A DNA stretch of 32,441 nt. It comes from Lingula anatina (lineage: Eukaryota > Brachiopoda > Lingulata > Lingulida > Lingulidae). Location: NCBI RefSeq assembly GCF_001039355.2, contig NW_019775684.1, positions 135,466-167,906 of the forward strand, given 5' to 3'. This document shows, in pieces, positions 11,195-21,926 of this stretch (position 1 is its first letter; each line of letters begins with the position of its first letter). Made by a program: the position numbers and the translations under genes. A model generated the notes under the pieces. That model worked only from the letters and a program-made list of their open reading frames with translations. It was not told the DNA's origin and made no database searches.

Positions 11195-11282
11195 CTTTCA
11201 ACTCCTTCAGTCTGTCTTGGTACCTGACATCGGCAGCAACAAACTGCGTTGCTCTCATTTTCCTTGACAATTCCCCATCCAT
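11195..11282 (-). CDS. Candidate coding exon, coiled-coil-like
   Basis: 29 codons from ATG (MDGELSRKMRATQFVAADVR, then YQDRLKELK) end in phase 1 at a GTAAGA donor on the minus strand. Charge pattern and helix-favouring residues suggest a coiled-coil segment. The frame is open for 11 more codons upstream, to an AG that would give a phase-1 entry, so it could also be a symmetrical 123-nt internal exon. The upstream sequence is purine-rich and a poor acceptor, which favours the ATG as a first exon. No family is recognised. Confidence 0.45.
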
Positions 11283-12247
11283 TTTGCTGAGATTTGTCAA
11301 TACGAAGAAATAATCCTCTCTCTAATCTTCACCATCCATGTTTTTCCTTGTGCCCCCACTGCAGGCGGTCTCACGTTACTCACAGTGTTCTCCCGGCTAC
11401 ATTACAAAGACAATCTACCTGGTGCGTTATACCTGGCATTCTCCACATATTCAAACAAATGGAACAAACCCAGCCGTGTTTGGTATTGAGAAAAAGTATA
11501 CATTGTAATAATACCCAGTTGTGTACAATCGCAAGTGAAAGCCAATGAGTTCAGAATGCCAAGTAAATAAGATCTTGATTGGTCAATTACTGGGGTCGAT
11601 GGGGAAGACTCCTCTAAGTAATTCCTTGCACAACTACGAATTCAATACTTCACATCATGACCAACTTGTCGGAGCCTCCCGAGTCGTCAATAATTCACTT
11701 GGATCTGTAAATCATTAATCGCTAGACACAACAACTAATAGAAAATTGATTCAGACCTATCATCAGGAACTTAATATCCAAGATTGCATGATAGCAAGAT
11801 ACCATATCAAGAGATGTCTTTACACATTATCCGTTCACTTTTCGACATTTTTTTTTCCTTTTTCAGGGTGATGTCAAATCTCCATTACTGATGAAAATCA
11901 CAAAACAAATGTATATTTTTTTTACTAGCACATATATTTCAACTGATATGTTTTACCTGATCTTATCAACATGTTATTTGTGACCACATGCATGAAAAAA
12001 ATTATATACTTTCTTCCTTCTTTACAAAAAGATAATCTGTATCTTGTTTAACATATAAGTATGTTCAGACAAAACTTACAGCATGAAAAAAAGACTTGGT
12101 CATTATCAACATTGGTGCATAATATTTACCAACAACTAAGTCAACCACAGGTAATTTCAACAGGAAGACAATTTAAATATAAATATATCAAAGTACTTCC
12201 TTGCAGCTCAGACGAAAAATAAATGTATATGGTCAAGCTTGCAGTAA

Positions 12248-12465
12248 TTACTATAATATATATTATCTTGTCTCAACCTAATGGCTAATGTTCAATAAAC
12301 ATCAGGTAACAGGGATCATTCCAAACTTATCCAACTATCTGTGCATATTTAATTATCTTGTTAAATACACAGGAATACAGTAAACCGATTACTGAACAGA
12401 TAAATCCTATCTATCTGAATCAACCTCGCATCCAGTTATGAAGTGCCTATTCTGATAATTGTTTC
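12248..12465 (+). repeat. Direct repeat, copy 2 (~218 bp)
   Basis: This copy starts 2938 bp downstream of the first, in the same orientation. Differences are scattered point changes plus a small indel near the end (TCTGATAATTG against TCTGAGAATG). Confidence 0.85.
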
Positions 12466-13097
12466 TGAACTATGTGGAAACAATGACATTTGGTACAATT
12501 CTTGACAATATGTTTTGATATCACTTTTTTAATATAGTAAAAATGAGAATCTATTTGAACAGGTGTTCAGCATGATAGTCAACTCCTAAAGAAATTTTTA
12601 GAATTATTTTTCTCTAATGTAACTTTTAAACAAACTGTTTTTTATCTAAATTTAAAAAATAAAGTGTTTTTTCCCCTTTTTTTATTTCAGTCAAATAAAA
12701 AACTAATCGAAAAAAAATATATATATATCTTAGAATAATAGATATGTTATGTACATGTATCTATCTCTAAATCTCACCTTTTATGTGATAAGGACAGCAT
12801 GTGTCAGCCAAGGTATAATACTTTCCATATTTACAAAAAATGACGCTCATCTTTAAAACAACTTTTAGGGCATCAAGTATCCACTTCTCTGGTCATTAGA
12901 AGTCCAGCTTTGTTATGAAATCATATGATATCATATAGCTTGTCAATATGAACAGACATTGTAATCGTGGCTAAACCCATCACCCACTTTCCAATCAAAA
13001 GAATTTCAACATTTCCTTAAACCAGTTCATGAATCCTGTGCTTTAAAAAGTTTGTTAACGTCAAATTCGGTTTTGAGTTTATTGGATTTATGTCAAA

Positions 13098-13159
13098 CGT
13101 GTCAGACGAGTGTGACTGCACATTTAAATCTTTATTAAAATTTGATCACGTCTGACACG
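13098..13159. repeat. Perfect 11-bp inverted repeat
   Basis: CGTGTCAGACG (13098-13108) and CGTCTGACACG (13149-13159) are perfect reverse complements separated by 40 bases. The pair could form a hairpin or be a degraded element end. No flanking target duplication is seen. Confidence 0.6.
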
Positions 13160-15930
13160 AAAGTTCATGGAAGTCAAACCTCCTAACAACTGCAGTATAA
13201 TTCAAATCAAATATCTCACAGGGGGGTTAATCAGGATTGAATATAGCCTTATCCCACACCATACAAGTCTCAACACACTCTGAAAATCCTGCACCTAAAA
13301 AAAATAGATCGCATTTTGTGGTTTTGCCAAAATGATGAAAGGCTGGTGTTTCTACTTTCTGCAGAAGATAAGAACATGGCAAAGCCTGCGTCTCAGCGAA
13401 AGAATGCCTTGGACCAATCAACTCTTATTTATTCATTAATCACGCTACTCAAGTTCTTATCAGGATTACTATGAAATAAATCAACAAATGCATGATTCAA
13501 TTGGAATAATGTAGGTAAATAGTTGTAGTTTAACCCTAAAGGTGGCAGCACCTCCCAGTTTGAATCCCAAGGGAAGCTACGCAGGTCTGGTGATGCTTTA
13601 AATAAATCTTAGTAATGAGCAATGAAATATTATCTTTAGGGAAAACAAATGGATGACTTCCTCTGGCCATGCCCAATTTGAATCAATTAAAGAAAAACTG
13701 CATATTTCTGAGAGAGATATATTTAAATAATATAAATAAACAATATGACTTATCTTTCAAGTATATCTTAAAATAAAAATTCAATTTTGGCAAAATCAAA
13801 GAATAAGTCATAGGATACTGATAAGAGAAAAGATATCTTAACGGAAGAACAAAATGCCACACTGTTATGCAAAAAATCATGAGAGAGATTTTCATGGGCT
13901 GGGTAAAAAAATAATAAAAAACAAAGTTTATCAATTAATGGCAGAAAATGACAGAAATCAAATTCACCTGTTTTTTTTTTCAGACCAGTATACCTGTTGT
14001 TTTCCCCATTAATCCAACCATTAAAAGAAAAGAGGATTATCTTAATGACATTGGAATTTAGTTTTTAGAGACATGCAAACTAAATCCAAATGAATTTAAA
14101 TTTACTAAATCCTCAGAAACAATTAGCTAAGTCTTTACTTTGCTGTAAACTGCACCTTATCTTGAAGTGGCTAAAAACAACCCCTAAAATAAATAAAACT
14201 TCATCCAGTAACTGTCTGAGATATCTACTGCTTCCCATTCAATCAAAAAAAATGCCAGGAAATAAAATATAAATATTGAAGTTTGATATGGCCCGGGGCT
14301 CGCAAACTTGTCCAGGTGAAAAAGGTAGCGGTACAATAGCGAAAGTACCACCATTATTTCATTTATCGCAACTTCTTCCCAAATCTCGCCAACTCACAAG
14401 CTTAAATTTATTTGCTCCTGATCACTGGACAATGGTATCAAATTAGCCTAATATTGACATGGTCATCAAACTCGACTTTTTAACGTGATCTGATAACCAG
14501 ATATAAGGGAGCAAAGTGGCTGTATTTTACCTCTTTGACAACCTTGTGTTGATAGTAACTATAGAGGCTAAGTGCACAAGGTAGCCAAACTTCAGAGTCA
14601 AACTTCCAGACAAGCATATGGGGTAATTGGGTTTCATACCAGAAAGTGTAAACTTCTGCGAGATTGCGATCCGTTAGGAGAGATAAGGGTTCCTCACAGT
14701 TTCTCATATCACAACTATTGTACAAATAGAAGAAAACTACTCACTTATTTCTCGTTTATTTTTTACTGTAAAATTCAGCAAAACAAAATGAGTTATCTTT
14801 TTATAATTGTTTAAAACATGAATACCTGTCTTCTCATCAATTAGAATACCTATATATTATATATAAAGTTAACAACCAAGTGCTCTTATTAAGGGACTCC
14901 ATATACAGTATAACACACTTGATGTCATTTCCCAATGTTGCCCATTTCCTGAAGTATAATATTCATAAAGGGTAAAAGCAAGATTAAAAAAATTAATATT
15001 TATTTTGGCACCAATAATTTTATTTCTTTTACATCAAGCTATCACAAAATAACTCTGTCATGAACAAGAAATGAGCAACTTGTTCTTAAATGTCAATGTT
15101 TCTTGTCTTAACTGACCACTGAGCATGAAAAACATAAATCTACCCTATTTTTCAAATTGACAAAGTGACAGATTTTCACCATGCTTTTGGAAAATAAAAC
15201 AAACCAAAGTTCTCTGTCATTTACAACATTTATTTAACCTGCCTTGTGAAACCTGTTGTTCTGTACAAGGTAGCCAAGGATATGCTAGCTGTCAAAACAT
15301 TTTTCCCATCATATGTCAAACAGACAGAGCATATATTTGCTCAAGCTACTTTTTCTTGCTGGACTTCCTATGCAGATCCAGCTATCATCCCTAATTTAAT
15401 TCATATAAAAACTAAATATATTTTTGTTTGACCTCGAATTGCAAAAAAAATAAATAAATAAAATAAAACACTTAAATATATTTAACTGCACATCTTAATT
15501 CAATTGTTTGTCATTTCCAATAAATTCCCTTTAAAATTTATCATTCTATTAAGCTTTTAATTTCATTTTTAAAAGGTTAAAATTTGACTTCACATCTGCT
15601 CACACATGCTGACATCTCACACAGGTCAACCACAATATGATTATTATCATAGAAATATAACCCTGGCCACATCCTATGTGAGAGCACCACCCTTAACCCT
15701 TCACTATGGCTGATCAAGTGTGTACATGTAGATCATATCATGGGTTTTATAGCCCACTGCTTTATTTCAGCCCCACTTGACCCTTTCTTCACAGCATTGA
15801 GAGACTGCACAAGGGAAGAGGTACTGGAGTGACTGATTTATAATATACCCACCCTGATGATCACAGAGAGTATAGTGATCACAATAACAGATTGCAGCAG
15901 GGATGATGTACTATAGGTTACTGTTATCTA

Positions 15931-15956
15931 CAGGGTGCAGTACAACATGCACCCTG
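15931..15956. repeat. Short perfect hairpin
   Basis: CAGGGTGCA and TGCACCCTG form a 9-bp perfect stem around an 8-base loop. No coding or RNA gene context is recognised. Confidence 0.6.
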
Positions 15957-16587
15957 AAAAAGCCCACCTTGATAATACAAGAGATATTACATGAACCTTT
16001 TAACTTGCACTGACATTTAATATTGTGTGCAAAACGAATGGAATTTTTCCTTTTTTTCATTTTTTTTTGACATGTTATTAGATAAGTGGTTGACACTATG
16101 ATAATATTTTATTTGTTAGGTCCATTCTGTATTGTATCATCCAATCCCTTTGACAAACGGGGTGCTCAACTCCCTATCCAACATGGCCCCATCAAAATAA
16201 ATTTAGTGTAATTTCACTGTTCTTTCAGGTTGACAGGAAAAGTCAATAACAAAATACATGATTCTGCATTACATATCCTCATAATTGTCACTGCGTGGGG
16301 CTTTCAATAATAATTAATTCCCCGGTGTCAGGTGGTGGACAAGTTGTGGATTTATTGTTAGTCTGAAATCTAATTACCGTTTTCTATTTATTCCCAGACA
16401 GACATTTATTCCCAGCATGGACATATTATTGAATAACGAGTCTACTGGCTGGCTGGCTCATCTGCTGTTCACTAAAGCCTGCTTAATAATGAACAACTAG
16501 ATCTCTACAAAAACATTGCATATCAAGTGCCTTAAGCCTTGGCTGTAATTGATGAACTCATGACAGTTAATAAACCACACACACCAC

Positions 16588-16610
16588 GAGAGAGAGAGAG
16601 AGAGAGAGAG
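16588..16610. repeat. (GA)n microsatellite
   Basis: About 11 GA units lying 70 bases past the donor of the minus-strand exon at 16679, in its downstream intron. Confidence 0.9.
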
Positions 16611-16678
16611 AACAAAATGGGCAACTTCTTCACTGTGAAATGCCATTATATATTGCAGACACACAGAAGCTAGCTCAC

Positions 16679-16943
16679 CTGCCAGATGCTGTATAGTAGC
16701 CTGTATATTGGACAGCCCTCCATGATGTCCCGTGGGTCCCGGGCTACTGCCTCTAGATCCTCCCAGGAAGGGCACTGGGCTGGTCCCCCTGGGGTGGAGT
16801 GAGCTGTAAGACCCTGCTGGGCTGAGGGACCCTAGTCTGCTGGGGCTGACCCCCCTGGGGGTACTTCTGCCAGACCCTGAGGGTAGTGAGGTCATGGACC
16901 CAGCAGGACTCACTGTTCCATAGCGATGTGGTGTCCGTGACAT
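16679..16943 (-). CDS. Candidate first coding exon, Ser/Pro/Gly-rich
   Basis: 88 codons from ATG to a CAG-GTGAGC donor, ending in phase 1. GC content and codon use stand out from the AT-rich surroundings, a strong sign of coding. The peptide is disordered and basic with repeated SP, SR and RG motifs (VSPAGSMTSLPSGSGRSTPR, LSPAGSY, RGTSPVP, SRGSSPGP). It ends in a helical segment (LSNIQATIQHLA). An in-frame TAA lies upstream with no acceptor AG before the ATG, and the base at -3 is A, which supports a true start. Such tails are common in cytoskeleton-associated and scaffold proteins, but no family is recognised. Further exons should lie at lower coordinates on the minus strand. Confidence 0.6.
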
Positions 16944-19472
16944 GATATAGATGGTAGTAGTAGTTGTAGTAGCAGTAAGAGATTATTCAGCCATCAAAAA
17001 TTATAATATCCCAGCTGTGAATCTTGAACTTGAGTTCCCCTGTTTAATAAAGATTCAACATCTGTAGGCAGAGGTGTGACTCTGGAACAAGCAAGCTGTA
17101 CCTTGTGAATATATATCAAGCCTTTGAATAAAGCAGCACCATCTCTTCAACAGGCATACTTATCCCATTTGACCACAGAAAAATATACTCCTGTGTGGCT
17201 TTACTGCATCAACGGCTTATACACTAGATCCAGTGGAAATTAATGAAATCCATATACTTTCCTTAGTGTAAGTATTTTTGAGGAATTGTAGGCGAGCCCC
17301 TCTTAACAAGCTGCAAGGATATTCTGTAATCTACCTGGTCTGTCAGCTTGGCTTGAATGAAACTGCAACAGTTATATTTTCCCGCTGACTGGATGTTGGT
17401 GCAAGTTATTGTGACCTATTCAAGGGAGATTAATTTCAATAAACTCCACCTTTGTCGGACGTGGCCCTCCATCCATTCTTCTGGCATGCTCTTGGATTCT
17501 CTACAATAAGCAATATTTGATTAAAATGTTGACAGAGTAAATATACACTTCTCTCGGAACGACCAACAGATTTTCCCGCTAAAATACATCACATATGCTA
17601 ACACAGACTCTAACATCAGATCCCAGTTAGAGACTTGTTTTAATTATAAATCAGCAGCATCAACACACCTGTCCTGTTTAATGTACTCCTAATGCACAGG
17701 CCAGGAACAGGTATAGCAATTAAGACGCCTCAATGCCAGTGTACACTCATTTTCACTTAAGCATAAACAAGCAAAAACTAAGAGCAGATAAATGCACAGG
17801 TGAGACTTTTTGGATTAGACCTCACCTATGAAATTGAACTTTGATCCAAATCACAATGTAAGTGAATTTATATCTTTTGATTTATAAGATTAAAACTACA
17901 GTAATGATAAACTGAAAAGACCAGTAATACTACAGGTACATTATAATTTACTCTCCAAACAGAAAAAACTTGTTCCAAGGGATTAAATGGGTAAATTAAT
18001 CTGCCAATATTATGGTCAATCCACTCGAAATGTTTTACCAGTACAAATTCATGCAGCAAAATTAGCTTTTGTTTTGAGCGTGTTCAAAACTAAATTGCGT
18101 AATGACCCGAATTCAGGTCCTTATCCTAATTTTAAACATTAAAAGTTCTGGATTTGGAACACTTACCAACGATTCTGCTGATTATTACTATCAAATACGC
18201 AATGGATTTATGTCAGAAATAAAAATTATATACAGACTTTCTCAGTCACCTTATGAGTTATAATGATTTTGTGCCAAACTAAAGCGGGGGCTTAGGATTA
18301 AATTATTTTGATCAAGCATAGCCTATTAATACAATAAAATTAAAACAATATTCTTAAAAGGCACTTTACATCACTGAATGATAATTTCAATCATTTCAAC
18401 ATTATCAGCTGACTGAAAATTGTCCATTGGACAAAATCTTCTGGTGTGACCCAATTTAAGCCCAAATTAATACTGGCAGAGTCAAAAGATAGCAAGCAAC
18501 ATTTTGATGTTGTCTCTTTCAATAGTGTAGCCCACAGCTGTACATTTCATGCTCAAATTTCCTTGTATCAGCAATTTTCTTGTGTGCAAACTCATTTACA
18601 AATGACTTAAAAGTCAGTCTAACAAACCTATGTTTACCAAAAGAAAACAGTGCTCACAAAGAAGAGGCAGACATTCATCACTAAAAAAGTCTATGCCTTT
18701 TCTATGTTGAATTCTAGTCAATACAAGAGATGCCCAAGGTTATTAAACTAATCTTTTGCCGGAAATCAATTACCTGGGCCATAGCTAGTTTCAGCTTTAG
18801 GGTATTTAAGACATTTGTTTCATTGACAAAATCATGTATTTATAAAATTATCAAACTGCTTATAAGTATTAACAGTGAGTATTAACTCATTGGAGGAGAT
18901 AAAGATAAATTTGGAAGCACATGCGGAATGTTCAGCTAGCTTGCTAGGACTTTTTGAAGATTTCAAATGAAAAAAAAAACATTTTTCTCGGTATGTTTTG
19001 GTTCACAAAATCTGCAAATTACATGTTCTGGTAAGTTGTGTACACTGTAACTAAAACTGCATGAAACTGATATCAGATTTATTTCTGGGCCGTTGTAAGT
19101 ACAAACTGAAAAGCAAACATCCTACACCATTGCTAAAACTTTATCTAAACAGAAAAAAAAACTGACAGCATAATGACTTAACTTGTACATGCATTTATAT
19201 AAACATTCCCCTAGTATTGCAGGTGTAGTTTTAACTTTAAGGAGAGAGGAGGACACAAATTATATTCTAATTTCGATTTTTGTACCTTTTTTTTGCAAAA
19301 TCATGGAAATATGATAAATATCGCGTTTTGATTTGGTAGTTGAGATCGAGGTGCTCGGTAAAGGTATTTACCAAAATTTTGTTTGATATAATAAATATTC
19401 GTTATAATCAATAAAAGAACGAACATCTTTAGCAGCCTTCAGTCTTTTTCAGTTTCTCAGTTCTTACGGAGG
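16944..19472. other. Upstream region of the 16943 exon, no firm gene
   Basis: One splice-bounded segment at 17500-17450 is listed separately. The rest is AT-rich. A donor-like CCCAG-GTAATT near 18770 follows a short open frame but has no usable acceptor. Nothing else is supported. Confidence 0.4.
17450..17500 (-). other. Possible 51-nt exon
   Basis: Bounded on the minus strand by TTATTGTAG and an AAAG-GTGGAG donor. All three frames are open. The phase-0 reading is RIQEHARRMDGGPRPTK. It could be a coding exon or a 5' UTR exon of the gene starting at 16943. Evidence is limited to the splice-like ends. Confidence 0.25.
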
Positions 19473-19537
19473 TTACGCCGGATTGAAACACCGTGCCACT
19501 GGCATTTGGTTGCGCAAGTTGCGGGCAAGAGAAACAA
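19473..19537 (-). CDS. Terminal exon of unrecognised membrane protein
   Basis: An acceptor (TATCCATTGCAG) is followed by two bases completing an Ile codon, then 20 codons (VSLARNLRNQMPVARCFNPA) and TAA. It joins in phase to 19611-19692 across a 73-bp intron. The encoded tail is basic and would be cytoplasmic if the upstream segment is a membrane helix. A second frame is also open here, so the stop is probable rather than certain. Confidence 0.4.
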
Positions 19538-19610
19538 CTGCAATGGATAGACCACAAGAGTGTTGAGTATTGATGAGCAAAGCACAAATATTTAATAGAC
19601 AGCCACTTAC

Positions 19611-19692
19611 TGTACATCAGGTCGCCTTCTTGGTGTAATTGTAGCTTACAATGTGCGGCATGGTATTTTCGATCTGCCTCCTTTTTTGTGAC
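19611..19692 (-). CDS. Internal exon of unrecognised membrane protein
   Basis: Flanked by a good acceptor (TATCACGTTGTAG) and a strong donor (ACA-GTAAGT). Only one frame is open. It gives 27 residues starting VTKKEADRKYHAAHCKLQLH, highly charged and helix-favouring. It enters in phase 0, matching the phase-0 end of the exon at 20978-21109, and leaves in phase 1, matching the next exon. Confidence 0.5.
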
Positions 19693-20241
19693 CTACAACG
19701 TGATAGTGAAACAATCAACACGAGCTACGAAACTGCATGCTAATTATATGATATTGAGTATATTGAAACGAAAATATATGCCAAAACAACAGTTAATTGA
19801 ATGTATGTGATCTACTTTTTGAAATGATTGTTTATAAATTAATAGAAGGTGGCTTTTCTTAGATTAACAAGATTTTTGTACCGTCTCGTGCTGCTACCTT
19901 CTGGAAACTTCAAAAACTAAAGTATTTCACTTTTTGCTTTCACTTTCGATTGCACACTTTGCACACTAGCTACACCAACGTTTCTTTGGGAAAACAAAAT
20001 CTGACATGCAAGGGTGATCAGGCAGCAGAACTTATTCTCTTTGGTATAATGAAATGATGATGTTTCTGCTTCTCGTATTTGGAGAAAGAATAAATGCATG
20101 CAATATTCACAAAACACCAACCACCCAAACCTTTCTTATCACGTAAACTTTTCTGCCACAAAGCGCTGTCACAATGAGAATGAGGCTGCATCTGCATCAT
20201 GTACATGTACCTAGAAATAGAAAGAATAATTCTATTATCCT

Positions 20242-20260
20242 CCCCCCCCCCCCCCCCGCC

Positions 20261-20304
<44 letters not shown>

Positions 20305-20324
20305 ACCAGAAAGAGAGAGAGAGA
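20242..20324. repeat. C-run, (CA)n and (GA)n compound microsatellite
   Basis: About 16 C, then CA/CG units to 20302, then a short GA run at 20311-20324. Confidence 0.95.
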
Positions 20325-20538
20325 ATGATACTCGTACAGGCATCTTTTTGGACTAAAAAGATACAAAAAGCTCGGTCTCTTTTGTGCAATGGAGAATATT
20401 CCTGTTTTGGTCCTTGTAATTAGAAAGAACAGATTCATTACACCCCCCCTTCCCACTTCTTTGATATAACTTATGATCTTCATTTCTTCAGTCCAAAGAT
20501 TTGTGAATGTGTTTCATCAGATCCCTAGAAATAGAAAG

Positions 20539-20539
<1 letters not shown>

Positions 20540-20598
<59 letters not shown>
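20540..20598. repeat. (ATT)n microsatellite
   Basis: About 20 perfect ATT units followed by a C-rich stretch. Confidence 0.95.
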
Positions 20599-20630
20599 GA
20601 CCCCACCCCTTCCCCAAATGCCCCTAAATC

Positions 20631-20632
<2 letters not shown>

Positions 20633-20663
<31 letters not shown>
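20633..20663. repeat. (GA)n microsatellite
   Basis: About 15 GA units. Confidence 0.95.
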
Positions 20664-20668
<5 letters not shown>

Positions 20669-20977
20669 CTCACATGTAGGCCCCTATACATGCATGCATC
20701 TTTTTCTTGGCTTAAAAAGGTTTCTATCACAATTTCTTCAGTTCAAGAATTTCCTAATAAGACTGCTGCTCACGTTTACATATCTTTTCTTGGGCTAGAA
20801 ATAATGCCCATACAGTGGTCAGCCTATTCACCACGTGCACAAGAATTCTTCTGGTCCTTGAAAACTTTGCCCGTCATTTTTGGCTATTCCATTTCAAAGT
20901 TTCTTTCTCTAAGACACGAAAAATGAGGATGCCATCTTTATGTCCTTAGAATTAGAGGGAATCATTTAATTACTTAC

Positions 20978-21109
20978 AGTCCCGAAAATCATCACTCCAA
21001 CGCATGGTACGTAAAAATTGTATATGCCAAGACAGACTGTGAATGAAAAATAAGAAGTTCCATTTTCCAGGTAATCGGGCGAGAAATCTTCTGGCCCAAC
21101 GCGTAATAT
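20978..21109 (-). CDS. Exon with transmembrane segment, unrecognised protein
   Basis: Bounded by a TTTAAAG acceptor and a GTAAGT donor, 44 codons, phase 0 at both ends. After a polar stretch with a glycosylation sequon (ENGTS) comes a hydrophobic span (YFSFTVCLGIYNFYVPCVGV) that looks like a transmembrane helix. The next exon supplies a charged stretch (KKEADRK). The layout suggests extracellular sequon, last helix, cytosolic tail. It recalls TM5 of rhodopsin-like receptors or the final helix of Wntless/TMEM181-type proteins, but neither match is strong and the receptor motifs that would decide are absent. Upstream exons were not found before the sulfatase gene. Confidence 0.4.
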
Positions 21110-21130
21110 CTTTAAACAAGATATGAACAT

Positions 21131-21349
21131 TTCAATTCCTGGCGATTCGTGGGATTCGTGGTCTGTGTGAAATAGGAGCATCAAAGTTTTTGCCATTAAT
21201 TCCTGTTGTTCAAGAAGTGCAAGAACTGACTACGAATATATACGAATCTGTTAAGAACTTCACGAACTGATTACGATTCAACCACGAATCCTGAAATTTT
21301 CAATTCCTGGCGATTCGTGGGATTCGTGGTCTGTGTGAAATAGGGGCAT
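21131..21349 (+). repeat. 51-bp direct repeat pair, 168-bp period
   Basis: 21131-21181 and 21299-21349 differ at one of 51 positions. Each contains GATTCGTGGGATTCGTGG. The spacer carries related and inverted pieces (TACGAATCTG, CCACGAATCC), so the unit is internally repetitive. The first copy lies 20 bp upstream of the acceptor of the minus-strand exon starting at 21109. Confidence 0.85.
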
Positions 21350-21691
21350 AAGCGATCAGTAGTCACCGCGTAATTAGCCGTCGGTTTTCAGATATATATT
21401 ATTTTTTTAAATATTCGTCTTCGTTACTTTATTTATCGATTTGTTTTTCTTTATAGAGCATAGAAAATTTGAGGCAAGCGTTAACGCGTATTTTTGGTAA
21501 AATGGGATAAAGAATTAATTAACACGTGAGATCATGTAGGGAAATTTTATTTGCCTCTATGATCCCTGGCAGATTTATTCAATTTACACTGTCATTTAAA
21601 CTCACCGATACGATATAACACGAGGCTTTTAAACTTTTGAATTTCGCACATGTGGGAACAATATCGGACAAGTCGCAATTTCCCCAAAAAT

Positions 21692-21818
21692 TAGACCGAG
21701 GGAGGGGGAGGGTTCGAGCGTGTCGAAAGAACCGTCTTTTTTGCCGCGTAAGGTCGGCTTTTCAAAAAAAAAAAAAAAAAAGAAAAAGAAAAAAAAGGCT
21801 CCTTTTGCTACGGGCCTG
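21692..21818 (-). mobile_element. Degraded miniature inverted-repeat element, copy 3
   Basis: The right end, GCTACGGGCCTG, matches the inverted repeat of the elements at 26056 and 31608. The left part (GGGTTCGAGCGTGTCGAAAG) matches the other arm of the 26056 copy. The left terminus is eroded (TAGACCGAG). AAAAT flanks both sides (21687-21691 and 21819-21823), a likely 5-bp target duplication. An A-rich tract (21765-21797) interrupts the middle. Confidence 0.6.
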
Positions 21819-21823
21819 AAAAT

Positions 21824-21882
21824 GTAATAAAACTGAATAAGAAAAAATGATGTATTCAAAATTCTATCACTTTGCCATAAAT

Positions 21883-21926
<44 letters not shown>

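Larger units (their letters stand above)
11283..16678. other. Intron or intergenic, no exon supported
   Basis: AT-rich with CCAAT and ATTGG motifs at about 11535-11585, just upstream of the candidate exon start at 11282, compatible with a promoter. It contains the second copy of the 215-bp repeat, two inverted repeats (13098-13159 and 15931-15956) and the GA microsatellite at 16588-16610. No convincing coding segment is seen on either strand. Confidence 0.4.
20207..20972 (+). repeat. Degenerate repeat array with embedded microsatellites
   Basis: A block like CCTAGAAATAGAAAG recurs at about 20209, 20412 (CCTTGTAATTAGAAAG), 20523 and 20944 (CCTTAGAATTAGAGGG), each followed by an ATT-rich then C-rich stretch. 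A second block like GCATCTTTTTGGACTAAAAAG recurs at about 20340, 20697 and 20779. A third, TTTCTTCAGTYCAA, occurs at about 20485 and 20730. Spacing is irregular (about 110-420 bp). Confidence 0.5.

Noticed and set aside
13540-13600. tRNA-like or SINE B-box (GTTTGAATCCC)
   Set aside because: No matching A-box, acceptor stem or complete cloverleaf could be drawn.
18770-18850. Minus-strand open frame ending at CCCAG-GTAATT
   Set aside because: A stop precedes it with no usable acceptor in between.
20507-20926. 139-codon plus-strand ORF with a Leu tract
   Set aside because: The length comes from ATT and GA microsatellites; it is not a plausible protein.
21629-21859. Minus-strand ORF with a Phe tract
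   Set aside because: Made of the A-rich tract within a miniature inverted-repeat element.
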